Assembly: GCA_016748015.1 (NCBI GenBank)
Contig: JAAOMT010000439.1
Location: forward strand, 495,170-559,169
Source: Geosiphon pyriformis
Taxonomy: Eukaryota > Glomeromycota > Glomeromycetes > Archaeosporales > Geosiphonaceae
DNA length: 64,000 nucleotides
Reading direction: 5' to 3'
The translations under genes and the position numbers were made by a program. Positions 44,127-57,094 of this stretch are shown in pieces. How positions within the stretch are numbered: the first letter of the stretch is position 1; every line of letters begins with the position of its first letter. The notes under the pieces were generated by a model. The model was not told the origin of the DNA and searched no databases. It saw only the letters and a list, made by a program, of their open reading frames with translations.

Positions 44127-47100
44127 ATGGAAGCTGAGACCTTACCTTGTTTGCCACAAAGGGTTCCTATCGGATTACATTATCCTGCTGCAACCTCTGA
44201 GCTTCATAAAGCCGTGACCCAAGCCAGAGAGAGTGGACACGATTTCATCGTTATACCCATTTCCCATTCACCATTCAAACGCTTCTTGTTTGACGAGGAA
44301 GCTAAAAATGAGAATGATAACGAATTACTAAAAACTATGGAAAAATGGAGAGCAGGGCAGCCATTCTCGCGTGATGATTTGTTATTAAAAAGTGCTCGTG
44401 AGTTTCTCGAATTACGTTGCCCAAATAAAATTATTGCTCATTGATTTGTTGTCTAGACTTTGTAGAAATCACGGTGGGCACGTTATCAGACTGGATCGAT
44501 TTAGACTCATCGATTCCTCGGATTCGTATTAATTCAGAAATAGTATGCTCAATTTCCGATTGTCAAAAATACGCGTTAATTCCAGTGCAAGGCTTTTAAT
44601 CAGTCTGGGCTATTTCTAATTGAAGGCATTAAAGCAAGAACTTGCCTGGGCCGCGCACTTGGGTCTTTCTACAGTTTTAATACCATACCCTTCTCAATCT
44701 TGTTTCAATTATGCGAGGAGCATTCATACAATTCTTGCAGGATTCACGTATACCAATGTGTGTCTTGACTTTTTATTTTTCACTCATCCTTTAAATTACA
44801 TTTTTTTACATTGTCGCCTCGTGTCTGTATACTGATTATGACACCAGTTAATGAATCATCACTAGATTTTGATGCGTGTACCCTTGACTCATTCGGATGG
44901 TTCCACATGGGAAAATAATGATACGGCGAGTTGGGAACGATGGAATCGATTTCGTACCCTATGTGAACATCATGGAAAATTGTGTATTGGTAGGATTTTA
45001 TATCATCCAAAAATCATATTCAACTTATCCAAGGATATTAATATACATTTTTCTAGCTTTGGAGCTAACCGCTGATCTCCCCGAGGATTATCTCCTTGAA
45101 CGTTGGTATGGCGAACCAGTCAAATCGGTTATAGTGCCTACCCATATATTCCTTACCAATGCGAAAGGTTATCCGGTGCTCAGTAAACGCCATCAAACCT
45201 TTGTTCGTAAGCTGATGAGAGTAAGAAATAGAATAAAAAATTTCTTGATCTTATTTTATTAAATTTAATTATTTACCTTATTAATATAATTTTGCTGCGG
45301 ATATGCAGCTTAAAGCAAGTTTTATCATTTCCGACACCGAAAATCTGATCCATTCTACCACTGGTGAATCATCCAATTACCAAGAATATTTACGTCATAT
45401 GAATCGGACCATGCCTGAATTGACGGAGGTTGAGAAATTCGCTACTGGTTATCAAGATTACTTACAATCACCGTTGCAAGTATGAGCTTAATGTAGATTG
45501 AATTTTTGAAACGTCTGTTAAAAATTTTGAAATACCTCGACTTAATTTTATCCTTTTTTCATAGCCCCTAATGGATAACTTGGAGTCTGCAACTTACGAA
45601 ACTTTTGAAAAAGATCCAATTAAATATTTCCAATATGAAAAGGTATGGTTCAAGGAATTGTATGATGATTATCACTTACATGGTTTCAGAACACTACAGA
45701 GGATTGTTTGAACACTTTTTTGCAACACGAACATCATTTTAAATGGAGAAGATGCTTAATTTAAAATTTATGGATTTAGGCTATCTACCACGCGTTGCTC
45801 GATCGTGTTCCTCCAGAGTCTAAAGAAATCACGTAAGTTTTAACCTCCTTAAATTTTTTTTTCTGTATAAATTTAAATAGTCTATCTAACTATGCAGTGT
45901 CATCATGGTGGTGGGAGCTGGTCGCGGTCCATTGGTCAACCGAAGTTTGGAAGCAGCCGAAAAAGCAAAACGAGGCGTACGCGTATATGCAATCGAGAAA
46001 AACCCTAATGCGTTTGTCACGTGTGTCTTCGCTTTCTGATTTCAAACTTCGACAATCGTTGTTTAAAATAAGAGATTTATCGATAAAACGATCCTTTTTG
46101 CTAAATCTCAATAGGTTACAGAACATGAAAGCTGAAATTTGGGGGGATAAGGTTACCATTGTTTTTTCAGATATGCGACAATGGAAGGCACCCGAAAAGG
46201 CAAGACTATTTGTCCTCAAAAGGCTTTCTTGAATTCTTAATTTTTGTATCGAGTCCGAATTAAATGTGTCTAATTAAGATGTAATTCTTTTTGGTTGTAG
46301 GCTGATATTTTCGTCAGTGAACTTTTAGGTTCCTTTGGTGACAACGAATTATCTCCGGAATGTTTAGATGGAGCGCAGAAATTTCTCAAAGGTAATTCTC
46401 TATATAGATAATAATTCTTTTCTATTTCCTTTGTTTCTTTACTATTCTAATTCCCTTTCCGAATAGACGACGGTATTTCAATCCCAGCGAATTATACAGC
46501 TTACGTAGCTCCATTATCATCGTCCAAACTATATACCGAGGTTGCAGCCTATAAAGATCTTGCGCACTTTGAAACCCCGTACGTGGTGATGTTTCAAACG
46601 GTGGCTCAACTTGCTGAACCAAAAAAAGTTTGGGAATTTCAGCATCCGAACAAATCGATCATTCTTGATGATCATGGTGAGGATTTTTTCTGAAATAATC
46701 AAGTGACAAAACTCCTTTTCTGACGAAATTTGATCTACTCGAAACTCATTTTTATTCAGAAAATCCGATTACAAATTATCACAACACAAGATACAGTAAA
46801 AATACCTTTACAATACAAAATTGCGCCATACTACACGGTATTGCGGGTTATTTTGAATCGGTCTTATATAAAAATATCACGTTAAGCATTCATCCGCGAA
46901 CACATTCTCCTGGAATGTTTAGTTGGTTTCCCATTTTTTTTCCCTTAAAGGTTGGAGGTTTAAATCTTGTATTCAAAATTTCTCAGTTTCTTGCAATTCA
47001 TATATTAAATTAGTTCCTTTAAATCTTTATCGTGGCTTGCTCCAGACTCCTATCTTGCTACCAGAAAATTCAAAATTGGATATTCACTTTTGGCGATTAA

Positions 47101-47228
47101 CAGATTTGCGAAAGGTGTGGTACGAGTGGTGCGTCGATTACAATCTTAATTTAGGAACAAAAAATGTTTCTTTGGGAACCTCAGTGACACACAACGTTGG
47201 TGGCAGATCGAGCTGGATAGGGTTATAG
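44127..47228 (+). CDS. PRMT5: Protein arginine N-methyltransferase 5 (PRMT5/Skb1/Hsl7), 14 exons
   Basis: Type II arginine methyltransferase making symmetric dimethylarginine on Sm proteins and histones. Exons: 44,127-44,397; 44,466-44,542; 44,626-44,757; 44,866-44,989; 45,057-45,220; 45,309-45,479; 45,565-45,642; 45,780-45,832; 45,898-46,020; 46,115-46,199; 46,301-46,391; 46,467-46,676; 46,760-46,950; 47,046-47,228. This gives 650 residues, close to the family. TIM-barrel part with SDWIDLDS and LGEP-type [12 protein letters not shown] motif [10 protein letters not shown] (about 361-370); double-E loop [15 protein letters not shown] with E433 and E442; C-terminal beta barrel with [12 protein letters not shown] and KVWYEW. 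Intron 10 starts with GC (46,200), the only way to keep frame and APEKADIF. Confidence 0.95.
46200..46300 (+). other. GC-AG intron of PRMT5
   Basis: The exon ends CCCGAAAAG and the intron begins GCAAGA; the acceptor is GGTTGTAG before GCTGATATT. Joining here gives [15 protein letters not shown], the conserved order. The nearest GT (46,214) would add four residues and is a poor donor. Confidence 0.8.
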
Positions 47229-47435
47229 CGAGCGGTGAAAAAGAAGGCTATGAAATTTAATTTAAATAGGTATCAGGAAGATCACTCAATTGTAACGGCC
47301 TTTTCTTATTGTAGAAGCAACACAGACCTTTCTATAACCTTGATCAATAGACAGTATAAGCTGAGAAGAAAAATCTTTGGCCAACTAATCCTTGTAGAAA
47401 AGGCATAAAAATTCTCAATTCAGGGCAAGATTCTT

Positions 47436-48260
47436 TTAAATTTTATATGAAGGATTTTCCCTCATATAAACTATGAACGGATCTTCCGCAGAATTTCCGA
47501 AAATTAGAAAATTAACGAATTCGCTTGCAATGTCCGAGAGCCAATGTGAAACTTCATGAAAAGCACGCTTAAACGGAAACAGTAGCTGATGTTTCCATTC
47601 ACGCGCTCTGTTTATTTGAGTTGAAGAGGTCGGACGTGAATATGGGGAATCCATGCGAACATGTCTCCTCTTATGTCTTTGAGCACCCACAACGCTATCA
47701 TTCCAGGAGCTCTGTTCATACTCTAAGTTTTGGGCCGAGCTTAGCATGACATTTTGGAGTTGTTTGGCATTTGAAGAGTTCTCAAAAGTTGAAAAAAACT
47801 CTCTAGAACCTGAAACTTGTAAATTATTTCCCAATTCTGGGACTGTATTCTTGTGACTCGGAGTGAAATCGAAAGCGTTTTGAATTTGATGATAAAATTT
47901 CCTAAGGAAGGGGGGCGACAAGACCTTTTTCCAATTGGCACGCAGTGAGTTTTTCGTTCCCGAGTCTTGAATAAACAATCTTTTAGTATCAGAACTCGGA
48001 CCAGAACAAGTATAAGGTGTAGAAGTCGCATGAGAACGATAGTTCGTGTGTCGTCTGAGCGCACCACCATTCCAAACAGAAGTTTGTTCAAGTTCATCTA
48101 TTATGTAGGTATCGAAGTTTGACATTGATTCTAACATTATATTTTGCAATTCCGTTGGAAGTGGATTCAACAGGGAAGCATTACTAGTGGAGGTGGTTGT
48201 TGAAAAGATGGAAGCCCACGGGTTTTCAGTTAACGAGGGAGCTGTTTCCACATATTCCAT
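47436..48260 (-). CDS. Hypothetical protein, 274 residues, with internal duplication
   Basis: Single uninterrupted ORF from ATG 48,258-48,260 to TAA 47,436-47,438. I do not recognise the family. Two similar halves are visible: LQNIML, ELEQTSVWNGG, RRH, STPY and WKKVLSPPFLRKFYHQI (about residues 38-126), and LQNVML, YEQSSWNDSVVG, RRH, DSPY and WKHQLLFPFKRAFHEV (about 168-237). Ser/Thr/Asn-rich linkers; no signal peptide or clear membrane helix. Codon use is like the neighbouring genes. It converges on PRMT5 (207 bp between stops) and shares a 184-bp divergent promoter with the RBBP4-like gene. Introns cannot be excluded. Confidence 0.65.
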   Translation of the reverse strand: MEYVETAPSLTENPWASIFSTTTSTSNASLLNPLPTELQNIMLESMSNFDTYIIDELEQTSVWNGGALRRHTNYRSHATSTPYTCSGPSSDTKRLFIQDSGTKNSLRANWKKVLSPPFLRKFYHQIQNAFDFTPSHKNTVPELGNNLQVSGSREFFSTFENSSNAKQLQNVMLSSAQNLEYEQSSWNDSVVGAQRHKRRHVRMDSPYSRPTSSTQINRAREWKHQLLFPFKRAFHEVSHWLSDIASEFVNFLIFGNSAEDPFIVYMRENPSYKI

Positions 48261-48444
48261 GAAAGCAGTCTTGAAAAATCTGAAAGGTCGGAGTTGTAGT
48301 AACCTTTTGGAATTATGTAAAAATTAATCGTCAAATCATGTATAACTGATAGATCAAATGATCATCAAGAATTTTATTTAGATAGTCGCGTTTTTAATAA
48401 TCTCTAAGCCTTTGACCTTAATTATTTAAATCTTTCTAGAAACA
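48261..48444. promoter_or_regulatory. Divergent promoter, hypothetical protein and RBBP4-like gene
   Basis: 184 bp between opposite start codons; no TATA box or known motif stands out. Confidence 0.4.
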
Positions 48445-50568
<2,124 letters not shown>

Positions 50569-51113
50569 TTTTAGACCTTGATTACTAAAATATTATGTAA
50601 CACTGATCATCATTATTCGCAGGTTAATCGATGCATGAACTTGGTGAGTATCTAGAATGGTTATGGAAATCTACACATAATTTTATTTGATTATTGTGAA
50701 CAAAAAGAGGCCGATCCTGTATCTTGACATCTTAATGTTTAGAAACTGTTGGTGTTCAAACTTTCCAACAACATAATCATGGAAGTAAATTGGAGGATTA
50801 TGCCGAGGTTTGGGATCTTTAATTAGCCAAGATTCTGGTTAAAATTTTTGTTTCTTGATATTAAAAAGAAGTGGAAATCAGAATGACATTCTGGCAGGCT
50901 CATTTAGGCTTTGACCACATGGGTCAGTTTTTTAAAAATATTATTCATACTACGCGAGTCACAAATCATAATTCAAATCAAGGTTTTGCTTATAACCCTC
51001 TTGCATCAAGAAAAGTAACTTGTCAAAGTCTAGAAATACAACAGATATATTTCATTTTCTGAATGATTACATTTTGTCAGACTGCTGAGATTGTATCTGC
51101 GTTAAAATTTTGT
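50569..51113. other. Intergenic between convergent RBBP4-like and V-ATPase genes
   Basis: 545 bp of presumed 3' UTR and spacer. Short ORFs (for example 50,871-51,062) have no motif. No gene or repeat supported. Confidence 0.5.
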
Positions 51114-54100
51114 TCATTCTTCCTGCTCTTGACCTATGGCTTTAAATGAAAAGGGTTCGAATTTTCTGCCTGAACCTTCATAAAATTTATTATTGAACTC
51201 GACCCTGTGAGAAAGACAAATAACGATCTTATTAGCCGAGAAATTTGTGCAAATAGATAGCATTTTGGGAAATCTATACTTGCCAATGAAGACGCAAGGC
51301 ATGCAAAAAAGCAGACAACCCCTCCATAATTAATAATATTCCTACGGTCAGTGTAAACCACAGAGTGAATGCGACGACAAGGGCGATAGCACCAAGTATA
51401 CCACTCAGTCCCAATACACTTTTTAGGCTCATGTCCCATAAAACCGCCGAGAGTTCTATAATTGATAATGCAGATTTTTTCTAACGATTGATTTAATTCA
51501 GAAAATGAAATTTCGAGACCGAATTCAACTCACGTGCGTGGGCTAAACTTAAAGCCCATAACCGTAAATAGCTAGCTGTATTTGAAATGCATCCCAGGCA
51601 AAATTCGATAGTGTGGATAACTTGATGAATCATAGTTTCGGCGAAATCAAAGTCCTCCTCTACGTGCATCTCTTCAGCAACTACAGCACCTCCCTCCTCT
51701 TCTGTTGAAGAGGAGATTCGAGTAGTATCTGTTTGAGGATGATGATAGCCAAGAGCACGTATTTTATTGTGTTCTTGACGAAGGATGAAGGGTTTTGCAA
51801 ATAACATCCATGGTACACATGCTAAAGCAAGAAGTAGTAAAGTAGCTTGAATAAAGCCCTATATATATAGATGACTCGTTAGATTAGCTTAAATTTAAAG
51901 ATAAATTTTGAAAAAATCATACTTGTCCAGGGTATAATTGATCTGACGGATTCACTTTGCCTGGTTGCAAAAACATATAGATGAGCATATTTAAAAGGCC
52001 AGGTGGACTGTTATGAAGTCTGTTGCCTTTCACATCAACCTCCCACCAATTTATAGACCATTTGAGAATTATGGTGAAGACTAAGTAACCAAAAATGCTT
52101 TGCATAAATAAAATTTGTGGTAGAAAGTCTGTCCATATGCATAATGTCTTTTTAAAGTGGGTGTAATTAAAGACTGTTAGAACAATCCCAAAGGTCATCT
52201 AAATAAATCAATCCGGGTTAACTTTGTGGATGAATAGAAATGTAAAATTGGATCCAAAACAAAAAGTTTTAATACCTGAATAACCCCTAAAATTACAGAC
52301 ATTTTCATTTTATAGGAATTGGTGAATAGTAAATAATTATCAGTTCCATGCCAAGCCTAGAATTAAAGATTTCAATAAATTCCAACAATTAACGACAATG
52401 ATTAATTAATATATCAATTGGTAAACTCACTGGATCCACACCGAAAGGATAAATGCCGATTTGCTTGGCTTCTAATGGTTGGCCTGGAGTATAATTCGTA
52501 AAATCCCATTGGAATCCTGAGCGAAAGAGAGACATCGAACGCGAAAATATATCATTATATATCAACCCCATATATATCGAAAATAGGCCCATTAATAGAA
52601 TGATGTAACGTCCACCAAAAAACATTCCTAATATCTGGATAATAAATTTTATCAACCAGAGTTTGAGGTATTAACGAAAAGATTATGGAATAAAGATAAA
52701 ATAAAAACCTCTCCTAGACCTCCTTTTTCAAATTTTTTCTCATTAAATATTAGGTAAGCTGCTGCAATTGAAACAAGAAATCCATGTCCAAAATCACCGA
52801 ACATAACAGCAAACAAGAATGGGAATGTAATAATGGTAAACAATCCCGGATTAACTTCTGTATATTTGGCTACACCATAAGCATCAACTATCTCTTGAAA
52901 TCCCTGTGTAAATTTGTTAACTCGGTGAAAAGTTGGTGGCTCTTTAGTGGTTGGAATGTCGCGCAAAATAGATGGAGCTACTGATCCAGATGTTTCCGTG
53001 ACAGTCCTGAGAGCCTGATGAATTTGATTGATCTCATTAGTGGGACACCAGCCTTCGGCAATCAAGCATTTACGATTCATGTCATAATTGAACAAATTCA
53101 TGGTGTGATAGACCCCCTTTTCTTTTTTAATGATAGTTATCCAAGCGGATAGGTTTTCGGCAATTTTTTGAAGCTCAGCTCTACGCGCATTTTTAGTGTT
53201 CTGAAGAACCGAGTTTAGATCACTTATGCTGTTAGTAATTTCCATCAACTTTTTCCGTCTTTCTTCCGAGTTAGCATCTACTGGATACAAAGTAGCACCC
53301 AAGGATTCCGAGATTTTTTTGATCTTGTTCAAAAGTTCTCGGCCATGAGCAAAAATGATGAAAACATTTTTATCCAATACTTCGTCTGTGACAGGATCCG
53401 TAATTGGTTCATCTATTTCGGCATAATTAAGGTAAAGATTCCCACGCAAAGCACGCCAAAGAATACGTTCAAAAATTTGCATTTTTTTACGAGGAATAAC
53501 CCCAGTGACAAACCTAAGAATTGTTTTTAAAAGGGTGAGATATTTGGGTAAATATATCAAAGAATATTTCACTATAGGTTAAACAAACCCTAAATTCAAT
53601 TGATTGATTTCCCCATCTGTGGTTGTACCATGTTCAAGATCATGTGGGTCAAGCAAAGGGGTAGTTGGTTCATCAAAAGAGTGACGAATATTATCTTGTC
53701 GTGATACCGCCTATTTTAGAAAGAGTCAGAGAAACCCATAGAATAGAAATTTCTTAGTTTAGGCAGGAGCCATTTCATACTAATTTCTATAACCTCTTTT
53801 AAAAAGACCGCCGTTTCTCTCAGAACATGTCGGGCCTCAGTTAGCTCCAAGTACCGTTTTTGTAAAGTTTCTTGGGCACGGTTCATCTGAGTAATACGTC
53901 TCTCGTGTTCTTTAATCTTTTGTTCGAGTTCGTCAATTTCTTGGGTACTTCGAACCCGAGTTGCATAGGTATTGTCAACAATAGGGCGAATGTATATGTC
54001 TGATTTCTCAATATGGACTGTGAAGAAACCTGTTTACATGTATCCCGGAATAAATTACGGAGTCAAGGAGAGGATCCGATTAATTCTTTTAAAATACACA

Positions 54101-54709
54101 TATATCAAGATATAACTGTTCAAGTTGATCGCTTCCAATGTCAATAAAAATTGGAACATTTAGTAATTGAATGCATTTGTGAGATAAATAACCAACAAAT
54201 TTCCAAAAGATTATTAGTTTCTGTTTCGAGAAAAATAGACACCAAAAAAGCTAAAATGCTTTGGCCAATTATAATTCGTAAATTACAACTCATTAGCCAA
54301 AAAATTCTACTTCTTTAACGTGTCATTTTCTAAAAAGAAATAAATAGGAATAAAAGAGTACCGAAAGGTCATTAGAAAACACAAAATCGTATTTACAAAA
54401 ACTTACGAAGATGCCTTTCCATTTCATCAAATCTTCTAATATCATTAACGAAAGCTCTCTGAAACGCATTCACATCAGAATTCAACTTTTTCCAGACAAA
54501 AATAAAGGCAAAAAAGTTTTCATAATTAATAAGTGGGTATAGAATGCAAGCGATTTTCAGCAAAATGGTAAATTCGGAAAACAAACATCTCTGAACTGAA
54601 TCAATCCTAACTCGCCTAGCTCTGCAACCGTGGGTGATGCAGTTTCTGAAGGAATGAATAATTGAATCAGGGACATCTCATCCGAGCGGAAGAGACTAGA
54701 GTACGACAT
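51114..54709 (-). CDS. VPH1: V-type proton ATPase subunit a (Vph1/Stv1), 11 exons
   Basis: Membrane subunit of the V-ATPase V0 sector forming the proton half-channels. Exons on minus: 54,709-54,587; 54,485-54,407; 54,029-53,794; 53,710-53,589; 53,513-52,709; 52,634-52,431; 52,356-52,276; 52,198-51,923; 51,858-51,534; 51,455-51,284; 51,204-51,114. This gives 837 residues. Cytosolic half: [32 protein letters not shown], a coiled coil ([19 protein letters not shown]), [10 protein letters not shown]. Membrane half: [22 protein letters not shown] and [19 protein letters not shown], whose Arg (about R741) is the essential proton-transfer residue. C-terminal [15 protein letters not shown]. Intron 10 has a GC donor. 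Confidence 0.95.
51205..51283 (-). other. GC-AG intron of the V-ATPase subunit a gene
   Basis: On the minus strand the exon ends LRLH plus TG and the intron begins GCAAGT; the acceptor is TCTCACAG. This phase gives [12 protein letters not shown]. The nearby GTATAG donor would break the frame with the only available acceptor. Confidence 0.8.
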
Positions 54710-54904
54710 TTTGACTAATATCCCCTTTGAAGCAAAAACTAAGATATAAAATATTGTGTTAAAGGCATTCGGAAGCCCATGTTTTGTTGGAGTGTATCAG
54801 CTCACGTGCCAAGATCTGATTGTCATTTTCATCGGTAGTGACAAATCGGGTTAATTAATAAAATACAATCTTTTAAACATTATTAAATTTTTATAATTTT
54901 ATAT

Positions 54905-55150
54905 TTTACACGTGACCAGCCACCTGAGCCAATCAAGACCACACTATTCAATTCCTCACATCGACAGAAGGCTTCGCGGTGCAAATTCATGAACATTCCG
55001 ACCAATCTTTCAGCTAACCTAGTGTTCCCAAAGATTTTAGCCGAGTCAGCAAGCCATTCCTTAAAACGAATCCTTTAGTCAAAGCAATGTAAAGCCCAAT
55101 GACAAGTTGTCGTCATCCATCGAATCAGGATACATAAAGTTCTGTATAAG
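54905..55150 (-). pseudogene. LINE 3' remnant between V-ATPase and NAC-beta genes
   Basis: On the minus strand, IGLYIALTKGFVL followed, after a frameshift, by KEWLADSAKIFGNTRLAERL parallels GVALCKSFVFDEWFHESV and on in the intact LINE ORF2 C-terminus. It passes into ATAGTGTGGTCTTGATTGGC and the tail core (54,909-54,923 in reverse), the same order as the LINE 3' end. Similarity is modest, so it is a related family or an old copy. Confidence 0.6.
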
Positions 55151-55813
55151 CTAGAGAGGATCCAGGAGCCATCGATAGAGGTTATCCAAAACTCCAATTG
55201 TTTTAATTGTTAAAAATATGAAGTTAATATCAATTTTAGATTATTTGGGTTTTATTACTTATTTTTGTGGCCAATTTTTTTTTACTTTACTCCATTATTA
55301 CGTAATTAAAATATTTAAAAACTAAGGATTTCTTGATTATTTTATTTAACGAAATCCGAAAAAAGATTACGCTTCCATTCAAGTTCTTAATTCTATTTAA
55401 GACATTGAAAATTAAAATTTTAGAAATAATAAATCCATCAAAAAATATTTGAACTCATAAAATGTTTAAAATCTCAGGCTTAATGATATATATTATTATT
55501 AAACAAAATTGTAATGTGATCAATAAAAGAGCTGGAATAGTTGGAAAGGTAACAGAAATAAATGTTGGATTGTGTCGATATACTTGTAGATAAAATTTTG
55601 TATTATTACATGATGAAAGAAGGTACTCCTATGTAGTAAGTAAATTGAAGGAAGGTCCAAAAAAGAAATTCGATTCTTGGAATGAGGGAGCGATGGTACA
55701 GTGCTATCATTGATATTTATACAAGTATAGTCTCTTTTTCCCTTCTCGCTTTTATCCGTTATTTCTCTTTATTTGTTTTTATTATTCTGTTTTCATTTTT
55801 TTTCTCCCTTGTA
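55151..55813. other. Intergenic, 3' flank of NAC-beta
   Basis: AT-rich; no ORF with recognisable motif. Probably includes the NAC-beta 3' UTR (T/C-rich near 55,735-55,810). Nothing else supported. Confidence 0.5.
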
Positions 55814-56784
55814 TTAATCAAGAATATCACTAATTTTTGCACCACCAATCTCAATTGACTTGGTTGACGTCTCATCCTTTTTCTCGCTAGCTGCCTCAAA
55901 ATTTTCTACCAACTCGGGGATATCGTCGTCCTCGTCGTTGTTAGGATCGACCGGCATACCACCAGGATTGGAAAGATTGATTTGTTGATAAGATTCGGCG
56001 AGCTTACGCAAAGATGCCAGGGAGTCGGGACCGAGTTGGTTGAGAATACCGGGAACAAGTTCCGTGAGTTCTTTATCTTCTCCTTGGCCGTAGATAGCGA
56101 AGGTGTTTGCCTGGATTGATGCGTGCACTTAAATGAAAGATGGTTATAATATTAATTTCTGAATAGATTTACAATCGAGGCAAAGATAGATTGAATTTTC
56201 AAAGCTTAAAAAATCAAAAAATCGATCATGTGTGAATATTAAATCGGTTTTCTCTTTAATACTTTTTCTCTCTTGAAAAGAAACCAATCAGATACAGTAA
56301 AAAAAATATCACACCTTTCGGGGCTGTAAAATGAATTACATTGCCATCATCCTTGAACATGTTTACTTCCTCGATAGACGGAATGGCTTGCACGTTCAGT
56401 TTTTTTAATGTCGATTGAAGCTTCTTGTCATCATTCAAAGCAGTCTTATGAGCTTTTTTCACTTTACGGCGTGGGGTGCCTTTGCCACCTTTAAATTGAG
56501 GGATCAAAAGAGTCAGAGTAATAAGGTAATTCGATGCTTATTAAAAGATAAACATTGGAAATTATCCCAGGTTTTGGAAGGGCTATGAATTTTTCGCAAA
56601 AAGTTAATAATCTCATAATTGGGGTAAGGGAAAGTATTAGATCAAAAAAATTTTCCCGGGGTCTTGGAACAAATTGTCATTTCTTCAATTCAAACATTTA
56701 AAAATTTCTTCGTTAAGTTTATGGAATAAGCCCTTTACCAATTCGAATTTGAGACTGCATTTTCTCAAGTTTTTCTTTGTTCAT
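55814..56784 (-). CDS. EGD1: Nascent polypeptide-associated complex subunit beta (Egd1/Btt1), three exons
   Basis: Ribosome-associated chaperone subunit; NAC-beta anchors the NAC dimer at the exit tunnel. Exons on minus: 56,784-56,739; 56,488-56,315; 56,127-55,814; GT-AG, 177 residues. It starts [16 protein letters not shown], followed by the ribosome-binding [15 protein letters not shown], then the NAC domain ([60 protein letters not shown]) and an acidic tail with [13 protein letters not shown]. Start chosen because MNKEKL matches the family start. Its promoter is shared with COQ6 (310 bp). Confidence 0.95.
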
Positions 56785-57094
56785 TTTGGGTTGTGTTTTA
56801 ACAAAAATCTCTATTATTTTCCTAGTTTAAAAGAATCCCCTAGTAAAAAAAAATAGCAAATCAATAAAGGAAATTTATTGGATGAGAATTAAGAAAAAGC
56901 CTCTTCGCAAACCTTGAAGATAATTAGAAAAGATATTTTATAAAAAATTTAAAGTGTTTTCGAGGGTAAAGAGAGTTGAGGGAAAGTTAGGAAATTTTTT
57001 CTACCAAGATCGACAATTGGGAACGATATTTTCGTGTAACAAAGTGCACAGCATGGTAAGCCATTTGATTTTAATCTAAAATTTTTGGTTGACG
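56785..57094. promoter_or_regulatory. Divergent promoter, NAC-beta and COQ6
   Basis: 310 bp between the two start codons; no clear motif. An ATG at 57,053 followed at once by GTAAGC lies here but would put COQ6 out of frame. Confidence 0.4.

Noticed and set aside
50871-51062. Small ORF between the RBBP4-like and V-ATPase genes
   Set aside because: 63 codons, no motif, in a convergent 3' flank.
57053-57062. COQ6 start at ATG 57,053 with an intron right after the start codon
   Set aside because: Splicing GTAAGC to the first suitable AG puts the rest out of frame; ATG 57,095 gives a good mitochondrial presequence.
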